Notes: generated by a model from the sequence alone, not told the origin. Counted from the first letter of the stretch, positions 9,070-17,423 are shown. The stretch is 53,742 nucleotides of DNA from Candidatus Equicola stercoris (GCA_018065415.1 JAGHTI010000043.1:1-53742); one strand, 5' to 3'. Made by a program: numbers and translations.

Positions 9070-11421
9070 TTAGAATGGCATTCCCACAGCGAAATGGAAG
9101 GCAAAATCACGTCCAAAGTCCGGATGGATGATAGGAAAATGTTCTTTTGGTGTGTCATACACTGGGTTCACAGCCTTCATCGCCATATCGAAACGCAGTA
9201 TAAAATAATCGAAGTTCAAACGTATTCCAAGTCCGTAACTGGCAGCAAGGTCATCAAGAAAACGATTTACCTGAAACTTACCGTTTGGCTGGTCTTTATT
9301 ATCTCTCAATGTCCATATATTACCCGCATCAAGGAAGAAAGCAGCATTGAACTTCCAAAACAGATAAGTACGCAATTCCGCATTGAGGTCAAGTTTCATA
9401 TCTCCTGTCTGATTAATGAAGTTTATTTTTCCATCATCGCTGACATATTTTCCTGGTCCGAGACCACGCACTGTCCACCCTCTCACGGAGTTTGCCCCTC
9501 CAGAGAAATATCGTTTTTCAAACGGCAGGATGGTAGAGTTTCCATATGGATAGGCTATACCAAGTCCTCCATGTAGCACCAATGTTATGTTTGGAGATAA
9601 CTTCATGCTACGGGCATAATCAAAATCCCCTTTCACATACTGAGCGTAAGCGATACCGAAAGGCATACGCTGTCCATATTCATTATTCTTTACATCGCAT
9701 ATTTCCGACACAGCGTCCATCAGATTGCCGGCTGTCTCGATGCTTGCCTTGTAAGCATTTACACCATCGGTATAAGACACACCGAATGCCATGTTCATGA
9801 TGAACAGATCTTCATAGTTGTATTTAAGTATCGCATTCTTTGTCTTTTCATCCTCCAGATACTCCTTACGGAAGGTTTCTGATATCCAAGGCATTGACAC
9901 AAAGTCGAGGTCCAAAAGGTCGAATTTGTAGGCGATACTGTTTCCCGAAGGTTGCTGACGTCCTTTCCAGCGATAATGCCATCCACCTGACAACACCCTA
10001 CGATGAAACTCAGGACGGTTTTGTAAGTCGTAAGAGACAATCAATTCCGACGTTGTCGTCTTAAGGTTTCTCTTTACTTCTGGTTTAATGAATGGTGCAA
10101 TAAGTCGTGGGAACATAAGAGTCGCCTCAAGACTATATTCCAAAAAGTCGTGGTCGGCATAGCCCACCAAAGAGCGGATATGCTCATAAGCAAAACGTCC
10201 CTCCACACTCAGATGTTCGCTACCACGGAAGATATTTCTATTTTCGTATTTCGCTGACAGGGCAGCACCAAAGTCGCCGGACGTATTAGTGCCTTCCGGC
10301 TGAAAACTAATTGTATTTGGTGGAAGAGTCTCCACGCCGATATTACAATCAAGTTTATTGTCACCGTTGACCGTTGACTCTTGACCATTATCTACTTCCG
10401 AAAATGTTATATTCGTGTATTTTATCGTATTTAGACGAGAGAAACTATTATATGTATCTTGCAGAGACTTTTCCCTAAACAGGTCACCAGTCTTCAGCCA
10501 TGTATTTTCCTCAAGCACCTCTTGTCGGATAGGCATATTTTCCACATCAGTAGTATAAGTCACCTTTCCTATCCTATACACAGGATGCAGGGTAGGCTCG
10601 CTGCCACTGTTGCGTTGATACAGAGCCACGTTCATCGTCAAGTTCACCATTCGTGAATCCTTCAACGTATCAGCAGTATATGTTATGTATTCCTTATTAA
10701 AACGGTAGTAACCTCTATTAAGCAACATTGCCGTTATACGTTTTCTCTCCGCATCAAGGATATCCACGTCAAGACGCACACCCTCCCCTATCAACGGTTT
10801 CGAGGAAGAGTCTTCCATTATGAGGGCGGCGATGTCTGGGTCGGCGATATCGTAAGCCACATGTTTTATAAAATATGCATTTCCTGGATGCATGACATAT
10901 TCAATAGATAGTTTGCATCCGTCTTTGACAGTCTTCTTTACCTCCGTCTCAGCATGCAGATACCCCATATTTTGCATTGCTGCTGTCAGGTCATTGCGGG
11001 TGGCTACGACAAGACGTTCATCATACAGCACCGGTGCCTCACCCAGATGTTGTAGCACGCGCGATGTCCATTTCGACGTATCACGACTTGCAAGGGAATA
11101 TATTGCCAATGGAGTTTTGAATAGAGAAAATAATTTGGAGTTGGTACGCAGTTTCACATAGTCTTGCACCTTCATCGGTGACACCTCTTTGTTGTCGGAC
11201 GTCACCTTCACCTTATCAAGCAGCATCTCGCCCTCAGGTACGAACTTCGTCGTATTACATCCCGCAAGTAGCATGCAGACAAAAATCAGGAGGGGGCGAG
11301 TACGATAACGATTACCGTAAAAGTCAAAGAGTCTGAAAGTCGAAAAATCGAAAAATCGAAAAATCGAAAAGTCGAAAACTCTCAGACCTCTAAAAAACAC
11401 AACCAAACAACCGTATAGCAT
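9070..11421 (-). CDS. tamL: TamL-type translocation and assembly module lipoprotein (BamA/Omp85 family)
   Basis: An Omp85-family outer-membrane assembly factor of the Bacteroidota lipoprotein type. The lipobox LLAGC precedes NTTKFVPEGEMLLDKVKV, the usual TamL start. POTRA-like modules follow (about 60-330), then a 16-strand barrel with the conserved S-V-R-G-W turn and a C-terminal strand ending in F. The ATG at 11421 overlaps the trmH stop; a TTG 3 nt upstream is also open. The first roughly 35 residues (VFDFSIFRFFDFSTFRLFDF) precede a normal lipoprotein signal and are encoded by a short tandem repeat, so the true start is uncertain and may lie further in. A second repeat is inside the gene at 10360. 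Confidence 0.9.
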   Translation of the reverse strand: MLYGCLVVFFRGLRVFDFSIFRFFDFSTFRLFDFYGNRYRTRPLLIFVCMLLAGCNTTKFVPEGEMLLDKVKVTSDNKEVSPMKVQDYVKLRTNSKLFSLFKTPLAIYSLASRDTSKWTSRVLQHLGEAPVLYDERLVVATRNDLTAAMQNMGYLHAETEVKKTVKDGCKLSIEYVMHPGNAYFIKHVAYDIADPDIAALIMEDSSSKPLIGEGVRLDVDILDAERKRITAMLLNRGYYRFNKEYITYTADTLKDSRMVNLTMNVALYQRNSGSEPTLHPVYRIGKVTYTTDVENMPIRQEVLEENTWLKTGDLFREKSLQDTYNSFSRLNTIKYTNITFSEVDNGQESTVNGDNKLDCNIGVETLPPNTISFQPEGTNTSGDFGAALSAKYENRNIFRGSEHLSVEGRFAYEHIRSLVGYADHDFLEYSLEATLMFPRLIAPFIKPEVKRNLKTTTSELIVSYDLQNRPEFHRRVLSGGWHYRWKGRQQPSGNSIAYKFDLLDLDFVSMPWISETFRKEYLEDEKTKNAILKYNYEDLFIMNMAFGVSYTDGVNAYKASIETAGNLMDAVSEICDVKNNEYGQRMPFGIAYAQYVKGDFDYARSMKLSPNITLVLHGGLGIAYPYGNSTILPFEKRYFSGGANSVRGWTVRGLGPGKYVSDDGKINFINQTGDMKLDLNAELRTYLFWKFNAAFFLDAGNIWTLRDNKDQPNGKFQVNRFLDDLAASYGLGIRLNFDYFILRFDMAMKAVNPVYDTPKEHFPIIHPDFGRDFAFHFAVGMPF
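10360..10388. repeat. GTTGACCGTTGAC-type repeat inside tamL
   Basis: A CACCGTTGACCGTTGACTC stretch lies in frame inside tamL and encodes QESTVNGD in a polar loop just before the barrel. It has the look of the short tandem intergenic repeats elsewhere in this window. Confidence 0.5.
11299..11391. repeat. Composite AAAGTC/GAAAAATCG tandem repeat at the tamL 5' end
   Basis: Three exact GAAAAATCG units, flanking AAAGTCAAAGAGTC and CTCTCAGACCTCT, and a GATAACGATTACCG piece. The order matches the block at 45365-45460 inside the GH43/GH2 gene, where GTCGAAAACTC is likewise followed by CAGACCTCT. Confidence 0.75.
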
Positions 11422-12167
11422 CAAACCTTACTCCCCCTTTTGAATTCCGACAATATTATTGCCGTGGCTATTGCCACGTTAAGACTCTCAGCACCACCAC
11501 TGAATGAAGGTATCAGCAGTCGCTCCGTAATATGGTTACGCAAGGCAACAGAAATACCATTACCTTCGTTTCCCATCACAATAAGGCCATTCTTAGGCAG
11601 AGATCTCTCATACACATTCTCCCCGTCAAGGAAAGTTCCGAATACAGGGCATCTCTTAGTTTTCGCCTCATCCACGAGACGCACCAAGTCGGTGCACACC
11701 ACCTTCACCCTTGCGATACTGCCCATCGTTGCCTGCACCACCTTTGGACTCCAACAGTCAGCACACCCCACAGAGCAATATACTGTCTTGATACCGAACC
11801 AGTCTGCAAGACGTATTATCGTCCCCATATTTCCTGGATCCTGCACATCGTCAAGAGCTAGGGACAGAGAGTCTGCACGTATTTCATCAGTTCCCTCATC
11901 AGCAGGAATCCTATACACCCCCAAGACTCCTTGTGGAGACTTAAGAAAACTCATTCTCTGTAAGTCGTCAGCAGACACCATTTGCCACACTTTCTGAGAC
12001 TGTAGTCCGTCATCTATTGACTGTAATCCGTAAATACCGACACACTCGAAAGCCGTCAGCAGTTCGCCAACCACCTTCCGTCCCTCAGCAACAAACAGCC
12101 TCTCCCTGTCGCGGAATTTCTTATATTCCAACGACTTTATTAGTTTTATCTGCGACTTACTCACCAT
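11421..12167 (-). CDS. TrmH/SpoU-family RNA 2'-O-methyltransferase
   Basis: A SAM-dependent SPOUT methyltransferase acting on the 2'-OH of rRNA (23S type) or tRNA. The N-terminal substrate-binding domain (about 1-95, SQIKLIKSLEYKKFRDRERLF) is followed by the SPOUT fold with motif 1 LDDVQDPGNMGTIIRLADW, motif 2 VMGNEGNGIS and motif 3 SLNVAIATAI. The ATG at 12167 (248 residues) is preferred to the upstream TTG because the family begins with this helix. The -7 box ends only 9 nt before it. It overlaps tamL. The target nucleotide is unknown. Confidence 0.9.
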   Translation of the reverse strand: MVSKSQIKLIKSLEYKKFRDRERLFVAEGRKVVGELLTAFECVGIYGLQSIDDGLQSQKVWQMVSADDLQRMSFLKSPQGVLGVYRIPADEGTDEIRADSLSLALDDVQDPGNMGTIIRLADWFGIKTVYCSVGCADCWSPKVVQATMGSIARVKVVCTDLVRLVDEAKTKRCPVFGTFLDGENVYERSLPKNGLIVMGNEGNGISVALRNHITERLLIPSFSGGAESLNVAIATAIILSEFKRGSKV

Positions 12168-12176
12168 ATTCAATTA

Positions 12177-12208
12177 CAAAATTACAACAAACCGAAGACA
12201 AAAACAAA
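12177..12208 (-). promoter_or_regulatory. Promoter of the TrmH-family gene
   Basis: TTTG (12208-12205), 20 bp, TAATTTTG (12184-12177) on the minus strand. The spacer contains TGTCTTCGGTTTGTTG, nearly the same as at 20122-20141 and 26922-26941. Only 9 nt separate the box from the ATG. Confidence 0.8.
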
Positions 12209-12229
12209 CCGAAGACAAAGAAATATTCA

Positions 12230-12300
12230 TTTTTATAGCAAACAAGTTTTCTTTTTTAACATCACCAGAACAAACTCTATGCTTTCTAAAAAGAAAAATC
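12230..12300. repeat. Upstream part of the promoter-bearing repeat, inverted copy
   Basis: Read on the minus strand, this AT-rich stretch (TTTTTAGAAAGCAT, GAGTTT, AAAAAGAAAA) matches the plus-strand sequence at 20173-20220. It fills the divergent region between the TrmH-family gene and rubrerythrin. Confidence 0.55.
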
Positions 12301-12318
12301 CAAAATAATCATATTATT

Positions 12319-12350
12319 TTTGTTTCTGTCCTTGATTTGCACTAACTTTG
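12319..12350 (+). promoter_or_regulatory. Promoter of rubrerythrin
   Basis: TTTG (12319-12322), 20 bp, TAACTTTG (12343-12350). The spacer ends in GTCCTTGATTTGCAC, identical to the spacers upstream of the MBL gene and maf. The start codon is at 12517, so the leader is about 160 nt, with an inverted repeat CAGATTTT (12362) / AAAATCTG (12404). Confidence 0.8.
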
Positions 12351-12516
12351 CCTTGTCGTACCAGATTTTTGCTTGTTTTCAATCGCAACACTAAGACGAG
12401 TATAAAATCTGACATGACAGTAAGTCTTTGCAACAAAATGTTGTTCAGGAACTCAAAATAAGATAAGTGTATAGTGTTGCGGGATGAAGGCTTTTAACAG
12501 CAAAAAAACAACAATT

Positions 12517-13080
12517 ATGGCAAAATGGATATGTCCAGTATGTGGATATGTACACGAAGGTAATGAAGCTCCAGAACGTTGTCCTCAGTGCAATGTTCCT
12601 GGAAGCAAGTTCAAAAAGATGGAAGAGGGCGCTGCCCTTGAGTTTGTAACAGAACATGAGCTTGGCATAGCAGATGCTATCCCAGAGGGTGCTGACGGAG
12701 ATTTCGTACGTCAGGGATTGAAGGATCATTTCTTGGGAGAATGCACAGAAGTAGGCATGTATCTCGCTATGAGCCGTCAGGCTGACCGTGAAGGCTATCC
12801 TGAAATAGCAGAGGCATTCAAACGCTATGCTTATGAAGAGGCAGACCATGCATCACGATTTGCAGAGATGTTGGGAGAAGTAGTATGGGATACTAAGACA
12901 AATGTCGAAAAGCGCATGCTTGCTGAGCAGGGTGCATGCAAGGGCAAGATGGATATTGCCAAAGTTGCAAAACAGCTCAATCTTGATGCTATCCATGATT
13001 CTGTTCACGAGATGGCAAAGGACGAAGCTCGTCATGGTTCTGGTTTCGAAGGTCTCTTCAACCGTTATTTTAAGAAATAA
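12517..13080 (+). CDS. rbr: Reverse rubrerythrin (rubredoxin domain first)
   Basis: A peroxide-scavenging non-heme iron protein of anaerobes. The N-terminal rubredoxin-type Fe(Cys)4 site is C-x-x-C ([10 protein letters not shown]) and C-x-x-C (CPQCNVPG), then a four-helix di-iron domain with E-containing [26 protein letters not shown] and [13 protein letters not shown]. This domain order is the reverse of classic rubrerythrin. The ATG at 12517 is chosen over 12484 because the rubredoxin fold begins MAKWICPVC; the 12484 start would add an 11-residue Lys-rich tail. It has its own promoter and a hairpin terminator. 187 residues, full length. Confidence 0.94.
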   Translation: MAKWICPVCGYVHEGNEAPERCPQCNVPGSKFKKMEEGAALEFVTEHELGIADAIPEGADGDFVRQGLKDHFLGECTEVGMYLAMSRQADREGYPEIAEAFKRYAYEEADHASRFAEMLGEVVWDTKTNVEKRMLAEQGACKGKMDIAKVAKQLNLDAIHDSVHEMAKDEARHGSGFEGLFNRYFKK

Positions 13081-13103
13081 GGATTTTCTTAGTACAATAG
13101 CTT

Positions 13104-13138
13104 TTAGGGGTGAGGACAAAAAAAGTCTTCACCCCTAA
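13104..13138 (+). terminator. Hairpin terminator after rubrerythrin
   Basis: A 14-bp stem TTAGGGGTGAGGAC / GTCTTCACCCCTAA with an A7 loop, 24 nt after the stop. No T-run follows on the plus strand; a perfect 12-bp palindrome GCGTCATGACGC (13140-13151) comes next. Confidence 0.65.
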
Positions 13139-13162
13139 TGCGTCATGACGCTTAATACTATA

Positions 13163-13192
13163 ATTGTTATTTGTATTTTTTTACTATATTTG
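13163..13192 (+). promoter_or_regulatory. Promoter of the subtilase gene
   Basis: TATATTTG (13185-13192) is a perfect -7 box; a weak -33 element ATTG (13163-13166) lies 18 bp upstream. The start codon at 13200 is only 7 nt further, so the mRNA may have little or no leader. Confidence 0.65.
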
Positions 13193-13199
13193 CACCATC

Positions 13200-15215
13200 A
13201 TGAGATGTAAAAACAGATATTTTTCTATTGTTCTGCTGTTGAGTATGTTCTTGATAACAACTCATGCTGACACTTATGCTGAGCACAATCGAGTCAAGGT
13301 AAGAATTACGAAAAAGCATCTACCATCAAAGCATATCATTGCCTTCGTGAAGATGGATACTTCTACTGAGGTCAGCACAGGTATTAACGGAAAAGATGTG
13401 CTCACGGATATGGGATGTAAGGTCCTTGCCGACTGGTCGGATCTATTTATAGCAGACATACCTATGCAAAAACTCGACTATCTGGCAGCACACAGAAACG
13501 TGGTGAGCATAGAAGCTGGAGAACCGTTTTCGTTGTGCCTTGACACAACTGCCATTCTGTTGCATAGTGACAAGGTGTGGAAAGGCGAAAATGTTCAACA
13601 GGCATTCACAGGCAAAGATGTCGTGGTGGGCATCCAAGACATCGGTTTTGACTTTACACACCCTACCTTTTCCGGTAATGATAGGATAAAGACGTTTTGG
13701 GACATGCTGTCAAAAGATACCATAGGTAGCAGTATGCCTGTCGGTCGAACTTACAACAATGAGGAATTGATGGCTTTGCAACACAGTTATGACGGTCTGC
13801 AGGAGACTCATGGTACACATACAGCAGGACTTGCCACCGGTAATGGTTACACGTCGCCATACAGGGGTATGGCTTGGGAGAGCGATATCGTCCTCGTTGC
13901 TAATGCTTGCAGCAACAACAGCAACCTCATCGACTCGGCAGATATATACAAATACACTGACGCCCTTGACGTTCTGGGATTCAAATATATCTTCGACTAT
14001 GCTGAGAGTCAAGGCAAACCTTGCGTGATATCTTTTTCAGAAGGCAGTCCACAGGATATGTACAACAAAAATTTGTTGTATGAAGCACTTGAACGGATTA
14101 CTGGACCGGGCAGGATACTGATGGCATCTGCTGGCAATAGTGGAATGAAAAAGGGTATTATACACAAATCAAAGGGGCAGGAAAGCACCAAGGCACATTT
14201 CACAAAAACAGGAAAGACAATATTATTCTTTGTCTGTGCTGATGGACATATCAACAATAAGTTGCAATGGGCAGAAAATGACATCACCTTTACCACCAGT
14301 CAAATCATCGAATGTAAAGACTCGTTGTTGTGCGACACCGTGAATGGTACGCCAATACAAATTGCTCTCTATCCTTCTTGTTTCGACAAAAAGAAAAATG
14401 TGTATGAGATAAATATTACTACTGACGAGATAGATCTTGAAGTCTTCGGGAAAGAAGTGGAAGTAGATGTATTCCCATATAGCGGAAATATGGATGGAGA
14501 TGCAACGGAATATGGATATACCATTAACTCGCCTGCAGCAGCACCGTCTGTGATAGCAGTGGGAAATTCTGCCTACCGACAGGGGATAAAGAACTACAAA
14601 GGCGAGTGGAAGACATTTGACAAAGGTTCCCACGGAATAAGAGAAGAAAATAGTAGTCTTGGGCCATCTCTTACTGGTTTAACAAAACCTGACATCATGG
14701 CTCCTGGTACAAATGTGATATCTTCATACAGCAGTTTCTACCTTGAAAACAATCCTGATGCACAAGACATAAACTGGGATGTAGAACACTTCAAATATGC
14801 TGATAGAATATATGCTTGGAATGCTAACAGCGGTACGTCAATGTCGTGTCCTGTGGCTGCTGGCATAGTGGCTTTATGGTTGCAAGCAAAGCCTACATTA
14901 ACAAAAGATGATATTTTGGATGTTTTTAAGCATACAGCCCAACATTACACAGATACTATCTCCTACCCTAACTGCGAATATGGATATGGCGAGATAGATG
15001 CTTACGCAGGTTTGCTTTATATTCTCGGAGCGAGTAACATCATATCACGGCACCAAATAGACAATTCCATTTTCCCTCTGCGCGAAAATGAAAGTATGTA
15101 TATTTATACTACCGATGGTAAGCATGTACAAGAAATGCAGTCAGGACAGGTATATATAATACAAGTCAACAGCGCTGATGCAAGCCGAAACGGTTCGATG
15201 CTGATACGAAGATAG
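13200..15215 (+). CDS. Subtilisin-like serine protease (S8) with T9SS type-A tail
   Basis: Secreted endopeptidase of 671 residues. The catalytic triad is D147 (GIQDIGFDFTHP), H204 (ETHGTHTAG) and S547 (NSGTSMSCPVAAG). A signal peptide follows the ATG at 13200 (RYFSIVLLLSMFLITTHA). A PA-like or jelly-roll insert fills 300-450. The last 75 residues (FPLRENESMYIYTTDGKHV then QVYIIQVN and GSMLIRR) look like a T9SS type-A sorting domain. The upstream TTG frame (13164) would put the start before the -7 box and is rejected. Its final 50 bp overlap the 3' end of the convergent acyltransferase gene. No propeptide family is obvious. Confidence 0.9.
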   Translation: MRCKNRYFSIVLLLSMFLITTHADTYAEHNRVKVRITKKHLPSKHIIAFVKMDTSTEVSTGINGKDVLTDMGCKVLADWSDLFIADIPMQKLDYLAAHRNVVSIEAGEPFSLCLDTTAILLHSDKVWKGENVQQAFTGKDVVVGIQDIGFDFTHPTFSGNDRIKTFWDMLSKDTIGSSMPVGRTYNNEELMALQHSYDGLQETHGTHTAGLATGNGYTSPYRGMAWESDIVLVANACSNNSNLIDSADIYKYTDALDVLGFKYIFDYAESQGKPCVISFSEGSPQDMYNKNLLYEALERITGPGRILMASAGNSGMKKGIIHKSKGQESTKAHFTKTGKTILFFVCADGHINNKLQWAENDITFTTSQIIECKDSLLCDTVNGTPIQIALYPSCFDKKKNVYEINITTDEIDLEVFGKEVEVDVFPYSGNMDGDATEYGYTINSPAAAPSVIAVGNSAYRQGIKNYKGEWKTFDKGSHGIREENSSLGPSLTGLTKPDIMAPGTNVISSYSSFYLENNPDAQDINWDVEHFKYADRIYAWNANSGTSMSCPVAAGIVALWLQAKPTLTKDDILDVFKHTAQHYTDTISYPNCEYGYGEIDAYAGLLYILGASNIISRHQIDNSIFPLRENESMYIYTTDGKHVQEMQSGQVYIIQVNSADASRNGSMLIRR

Positions 15216-16152
15216 GTGTTGTAAAAAAGCGATGGACAAGCCATGATACTATGACTGTGACAACAATACTCACAATGCATACAAGCCATGTAGAGTATAA
15301 ATCGAAACGACACAAAGCCATCGAAACCATAGTGATGCAAATCTGATGAACGAGATATATTTCAAATACATAACTTCCAAGTGTTGAAAGGTAATTGTTC
15401 GATAGGAATCCCCGACTAGCCTGCTTTGTACCAACGAGAACAAATATCAGTACGTATAGTGGCCAATATACACAGGCATGAAGGGATATTTCTGTAGGTA
15501 TCATCTGCGAAATGATTATTTGGAATGTTATTAATAACACAATAATATAATCGCTTGTATAAGTATGACTTTGTATCTTTCGTTCACATAATATCGCCAA
15601 ATACATTCCAAGGAGACAATCAGCAAGTCGTACCAACGGACATATATAGAAAGTCCACATCGTATATTTCTGTGGAACTACGAAGATGAGTATCGCATAC
15701 GCCACAAACAACAGCCATGCATAAGAACGTTTTCTGTACAGATAAGGAAATAGTATATAAAACAGAAATAATGACGACAGGAACCACGATGGAGAGTTGA
15801 ACGAGTAATATATATCATGACTTGGTACGTAACTCTGCAAAAGAAACATATTGACTGCAAAATCTGATAGCGAAACTGTCTTCAACATCCCAGCATGCCA
15901 TATCAATAATACTGACACACATAAGCAGAGCCAATGTAATGGTACTATACGGAACACCCTGCGTAGGATGTACTGTCTGTAACTGAAAGACGATGTATCT
16001 ATTCGTTTACCATAGCCGCAGGTGATAAGAAATCCGCTCAAGATAAAAAATCCTGTTACGGCAAGGTCGCCACCTCCTTGATAGAGGTTGCAATGATGTA
16101 GAAATATCATCACTATCAGGATAAATCGTAGTGAGGACAGGGATTTCATCAT
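15166..16152 (-). CDS. Acyltransferase 3 family membrane protein (OafA-like)
   Basis: An integral membrane O-acyltransferase of 328 residues with about ten hydrophobic segments. The family opening SLSSLRFILIVMIFLHHCNL has the conserved R and the H-H pair, followed by GGDLAVTGFFILSGFLI and RRVFRIVPLHWLCL. Members transfer acetyl or similar groups to polysaccharide or lipid sugars. The ATG overlaps the maf stop by 4 bp, so the two are co-translated. The last 50 bp overlap the subtilase gene antisense. The acceptor is unknown. Confidence 0.9.
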   Translation of the reverse strand: MMKSLSSLRFILIVMIFLHHCNLYQGGGDLAVTGFFILSGFLITCGYGKRIDTSSFSYRQYILRRVFRIVPLHWLCLCVSVLLIWHAGMLKTVSLSDFAVNMFLLQSYVPSHDIYYSFNSPSWFLSSLFLFYILFPYLYRKRSYAWLLFVAYAILIFVVPQKYTMWTFYICPLVRLADCLLGMYLAILCERKIQSHTYTSDYIIVLLITFQIIISQMIPTEISLHACVYWPLYVLIFVLVGTKQASRGFLSNNYLSTLGSYVFEIYLVHQICITMVSMALCRFDLYSTWLVCIVSIVVTVIVSWLVHRFFTTPIFVSASNRFGLHQRC

Positions 16153-16736
16153 TTGCAGAAATTTTTCATTTCTCTATATATCCGTTGCACAGGGAAGCCG
16201 ACGACATTGAAATAACTACCTTCAAGACGTGACACTCCAACACATCCTATCCATTCCTGTATGCCATAGGCTCCTGCCTTGTCTAGAGGATGATAGTTAG
16301 TTACATAGTAGTCGATGTCCTCGTCCGAGAGGATGTCGAATGTTACATCTGTACGTACACTGAATGATTTTGTGATGAGGTTGTGGTCTTTGAGTGCGAG
16401 GAGACATACTCCCGTGATGACCTGATGCGTTCTGCCACTCAACTTACGAAGCATCCTGCGAGCATCTTCTTCATCGTGTGGTTTACCCATTATTTCATCA
16501 TCGCAGATGACGATGGTATCGGCAGTCACCACCAGTTCTCCCGATGCTATGCTATCCTCGTATGCCTTTGCCTTGCAACAGGCTATATATTTTGCTACCT
16601 CTGCTGACGGCAAATGAGGTGGATATGATTCGTCAATATCAGACAACACCCTTACTTCAAAATCCACATCCAACATCTTCAGCAGTTCCTTCCTGCGTGG
16701 AGAATTGCTTGCCAAAATTATTTTCCAATCTTTCAT
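16149..16736 (-). CDS. maf: Maf-family nucleoside triphosphate pyrophosphatase
   Basis: Hydrolyses non-canonical or dTTP/UTP-type nucleotides to monophosphates and acts as a house-cleaning enzyme. Motifs: ILASNSPRRKELL at residues 6-18, VVTADTIVI, GKPHDEEDARRML and DKAGAYGIQEW. The ATG at 16736 (195 residues) fits the family start; the longer frame from a TTG at 16772 would run through the promoter. The -7 box ends 5 nt before the ATG. Translationally coupled to the acyltransferase. Confidence 0.93.
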   Translation of the reverse strand: MKDWKIILASNSPRRKELLKMLDVDFEVRVLSDIDESYPPHLPSAEVAKYIACCKAKAYEDSIASGELVVTADTIVICDDEIMGKPHDEEDARRMLRKLSGRTHQVITGVCLLALKDHNLITKSFSVRTDVTFDILSDEDIDYYVTNYHPLDKAGAYGIQEWIGCVGVSRLEGSYFNVVGFPVQRIYREMKNFCK

Positions 16737-16741
16737 ACTGA

Positions 16742-16773
16742 CAAAATTAGTGCAAATCAAGGACAATGCCAAA
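16742..16773 (-). promoter_or_regulatory. Promoter of maf
   Basis: TTTG (16773-16770), 20 bp, TAATTTTG (16749-16742) on the minus strand, with the same 20-bp spacer as the MBL promoter. With 5 nt to the ATG, transcription should start at or next to the start codon. Confidence 0.8.
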
Positions 16774-17192
16774 ATAAATTCTATTTATTTTCGATTTGGA
16801 AGGATGAAAAATGGAGTTTACTCCGATTATTCATTATTCCAAATTGGATAAAAACTTCGTTTTGTAGGCATTGTCTTGATGTAGCCTAATTTAAGGATAT
16901 TCATCCTTTTCTTCCTCCTCGTCTCAGCAAATCAAATAAATTTGTTTGCGTTCCTCTCGTCGTCAGTTCGGCGTAGCCAAAGTTAGTGCATTGTCTTGAT
17001 GCAGCCTAAGTTAAGGATATACATCCTTTTCTTCCTCCGCACCTCAATAATTGAAGCAAGACTTCATTATGTTCGGTTTGTCGTCAGTTCAACGCAGTTA
17101 AAGTTTGTACAATCCGTCTTTATTTTGCGGTTATACGGTTATGCGGTTTTCGTTATCGTAGCGTCAGCGTATCGTTATCGTTATCGTAGGCA
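16742..17192. repeat. Gene-free stretch made of several repeats
   Basis: From left to right: promoter-bearing repeat copy 2 (16742-16875); a direct repeat TTGTCTTGATGYAGCCTAA with AAGGATAT and CATCCTTTTCTTCCTCC at 16869-16918 and 16989-17038; the CTCCGCACCTCAATAATTGA block (17031-17074, shared with 8869-8915); TGCGGTTATACGGTTATGCG (17126-17145); and a TCGTTATCG tandem (17148-17192) that is the reverse complement of 47174-47222. No gene is seen. Confidence 0.7.
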
Positions 17193-17200
17193 TTTCTTTC

Positions 17201-17341
17201 TTACATCTGCTCTTCTGCTACCTCATCGTTGAGATCCATATCTGGATCCGATTCAGGAGAAGGAGAAGGACTATCTGCAAGCATTGCAGGCATCTGTATG
17301 GAAATCCATTCTATAGTTGGTGAATTATATTTGCGTTTCAT
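17201..17341 (-). CDS. Small peptide, MK(K/R)KYxxPxI family (copy A)
   Basis: A 46-residue ORF: MKRKYNSPTIEWISIQMP, then AMLADSPSPSPESDPDMDLN and a short acidic tail. It is too short for automatic ORF lists. Its start closely parallels copy B at 20647 (basic opening, KY, P, I, QM). It lies 83 bp downstream of the secreted endonuclease gene on the same strand. An in-frame ATG at 17347 would add two residues. The N terminus is not a signal peptide. Function unknown; such short Bacteroidales ORFs are common but, to my knowledge, uncharacterised. Confidence 0.65.
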   Translation of the reverse strand: MKRKYNSPTIEWISIQMPAMLADSPSPSPESDPDMDLNDEVAEEQM

Positions 17342-17359
17342 AATCATTGATATATTTAC

Positions 17360-17408
17360 TCTAAACTCTAACCTCTAATCTCTAACCTCTAATCTCTAAC
17401 CTCTAACC
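17360..17408. repeat. CTCTAACCTCTAAT tandem repeat
   Basis: About five degenerate CTCTAAYCT units lie between the endonuclease stop and small peptide A. Confidence 0.75.
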
Positions 17409-17423
17409 TTTCTATCAACCTGC

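Noticed and set aside
13140..13151. GCGTCATGACGC palindrome as a regulator operator
   Set aside because: It is a perfect 12-bp dyad, but it sits directly after a terminator hairpin and well before the subtilase -7 box; no second copy was seen.
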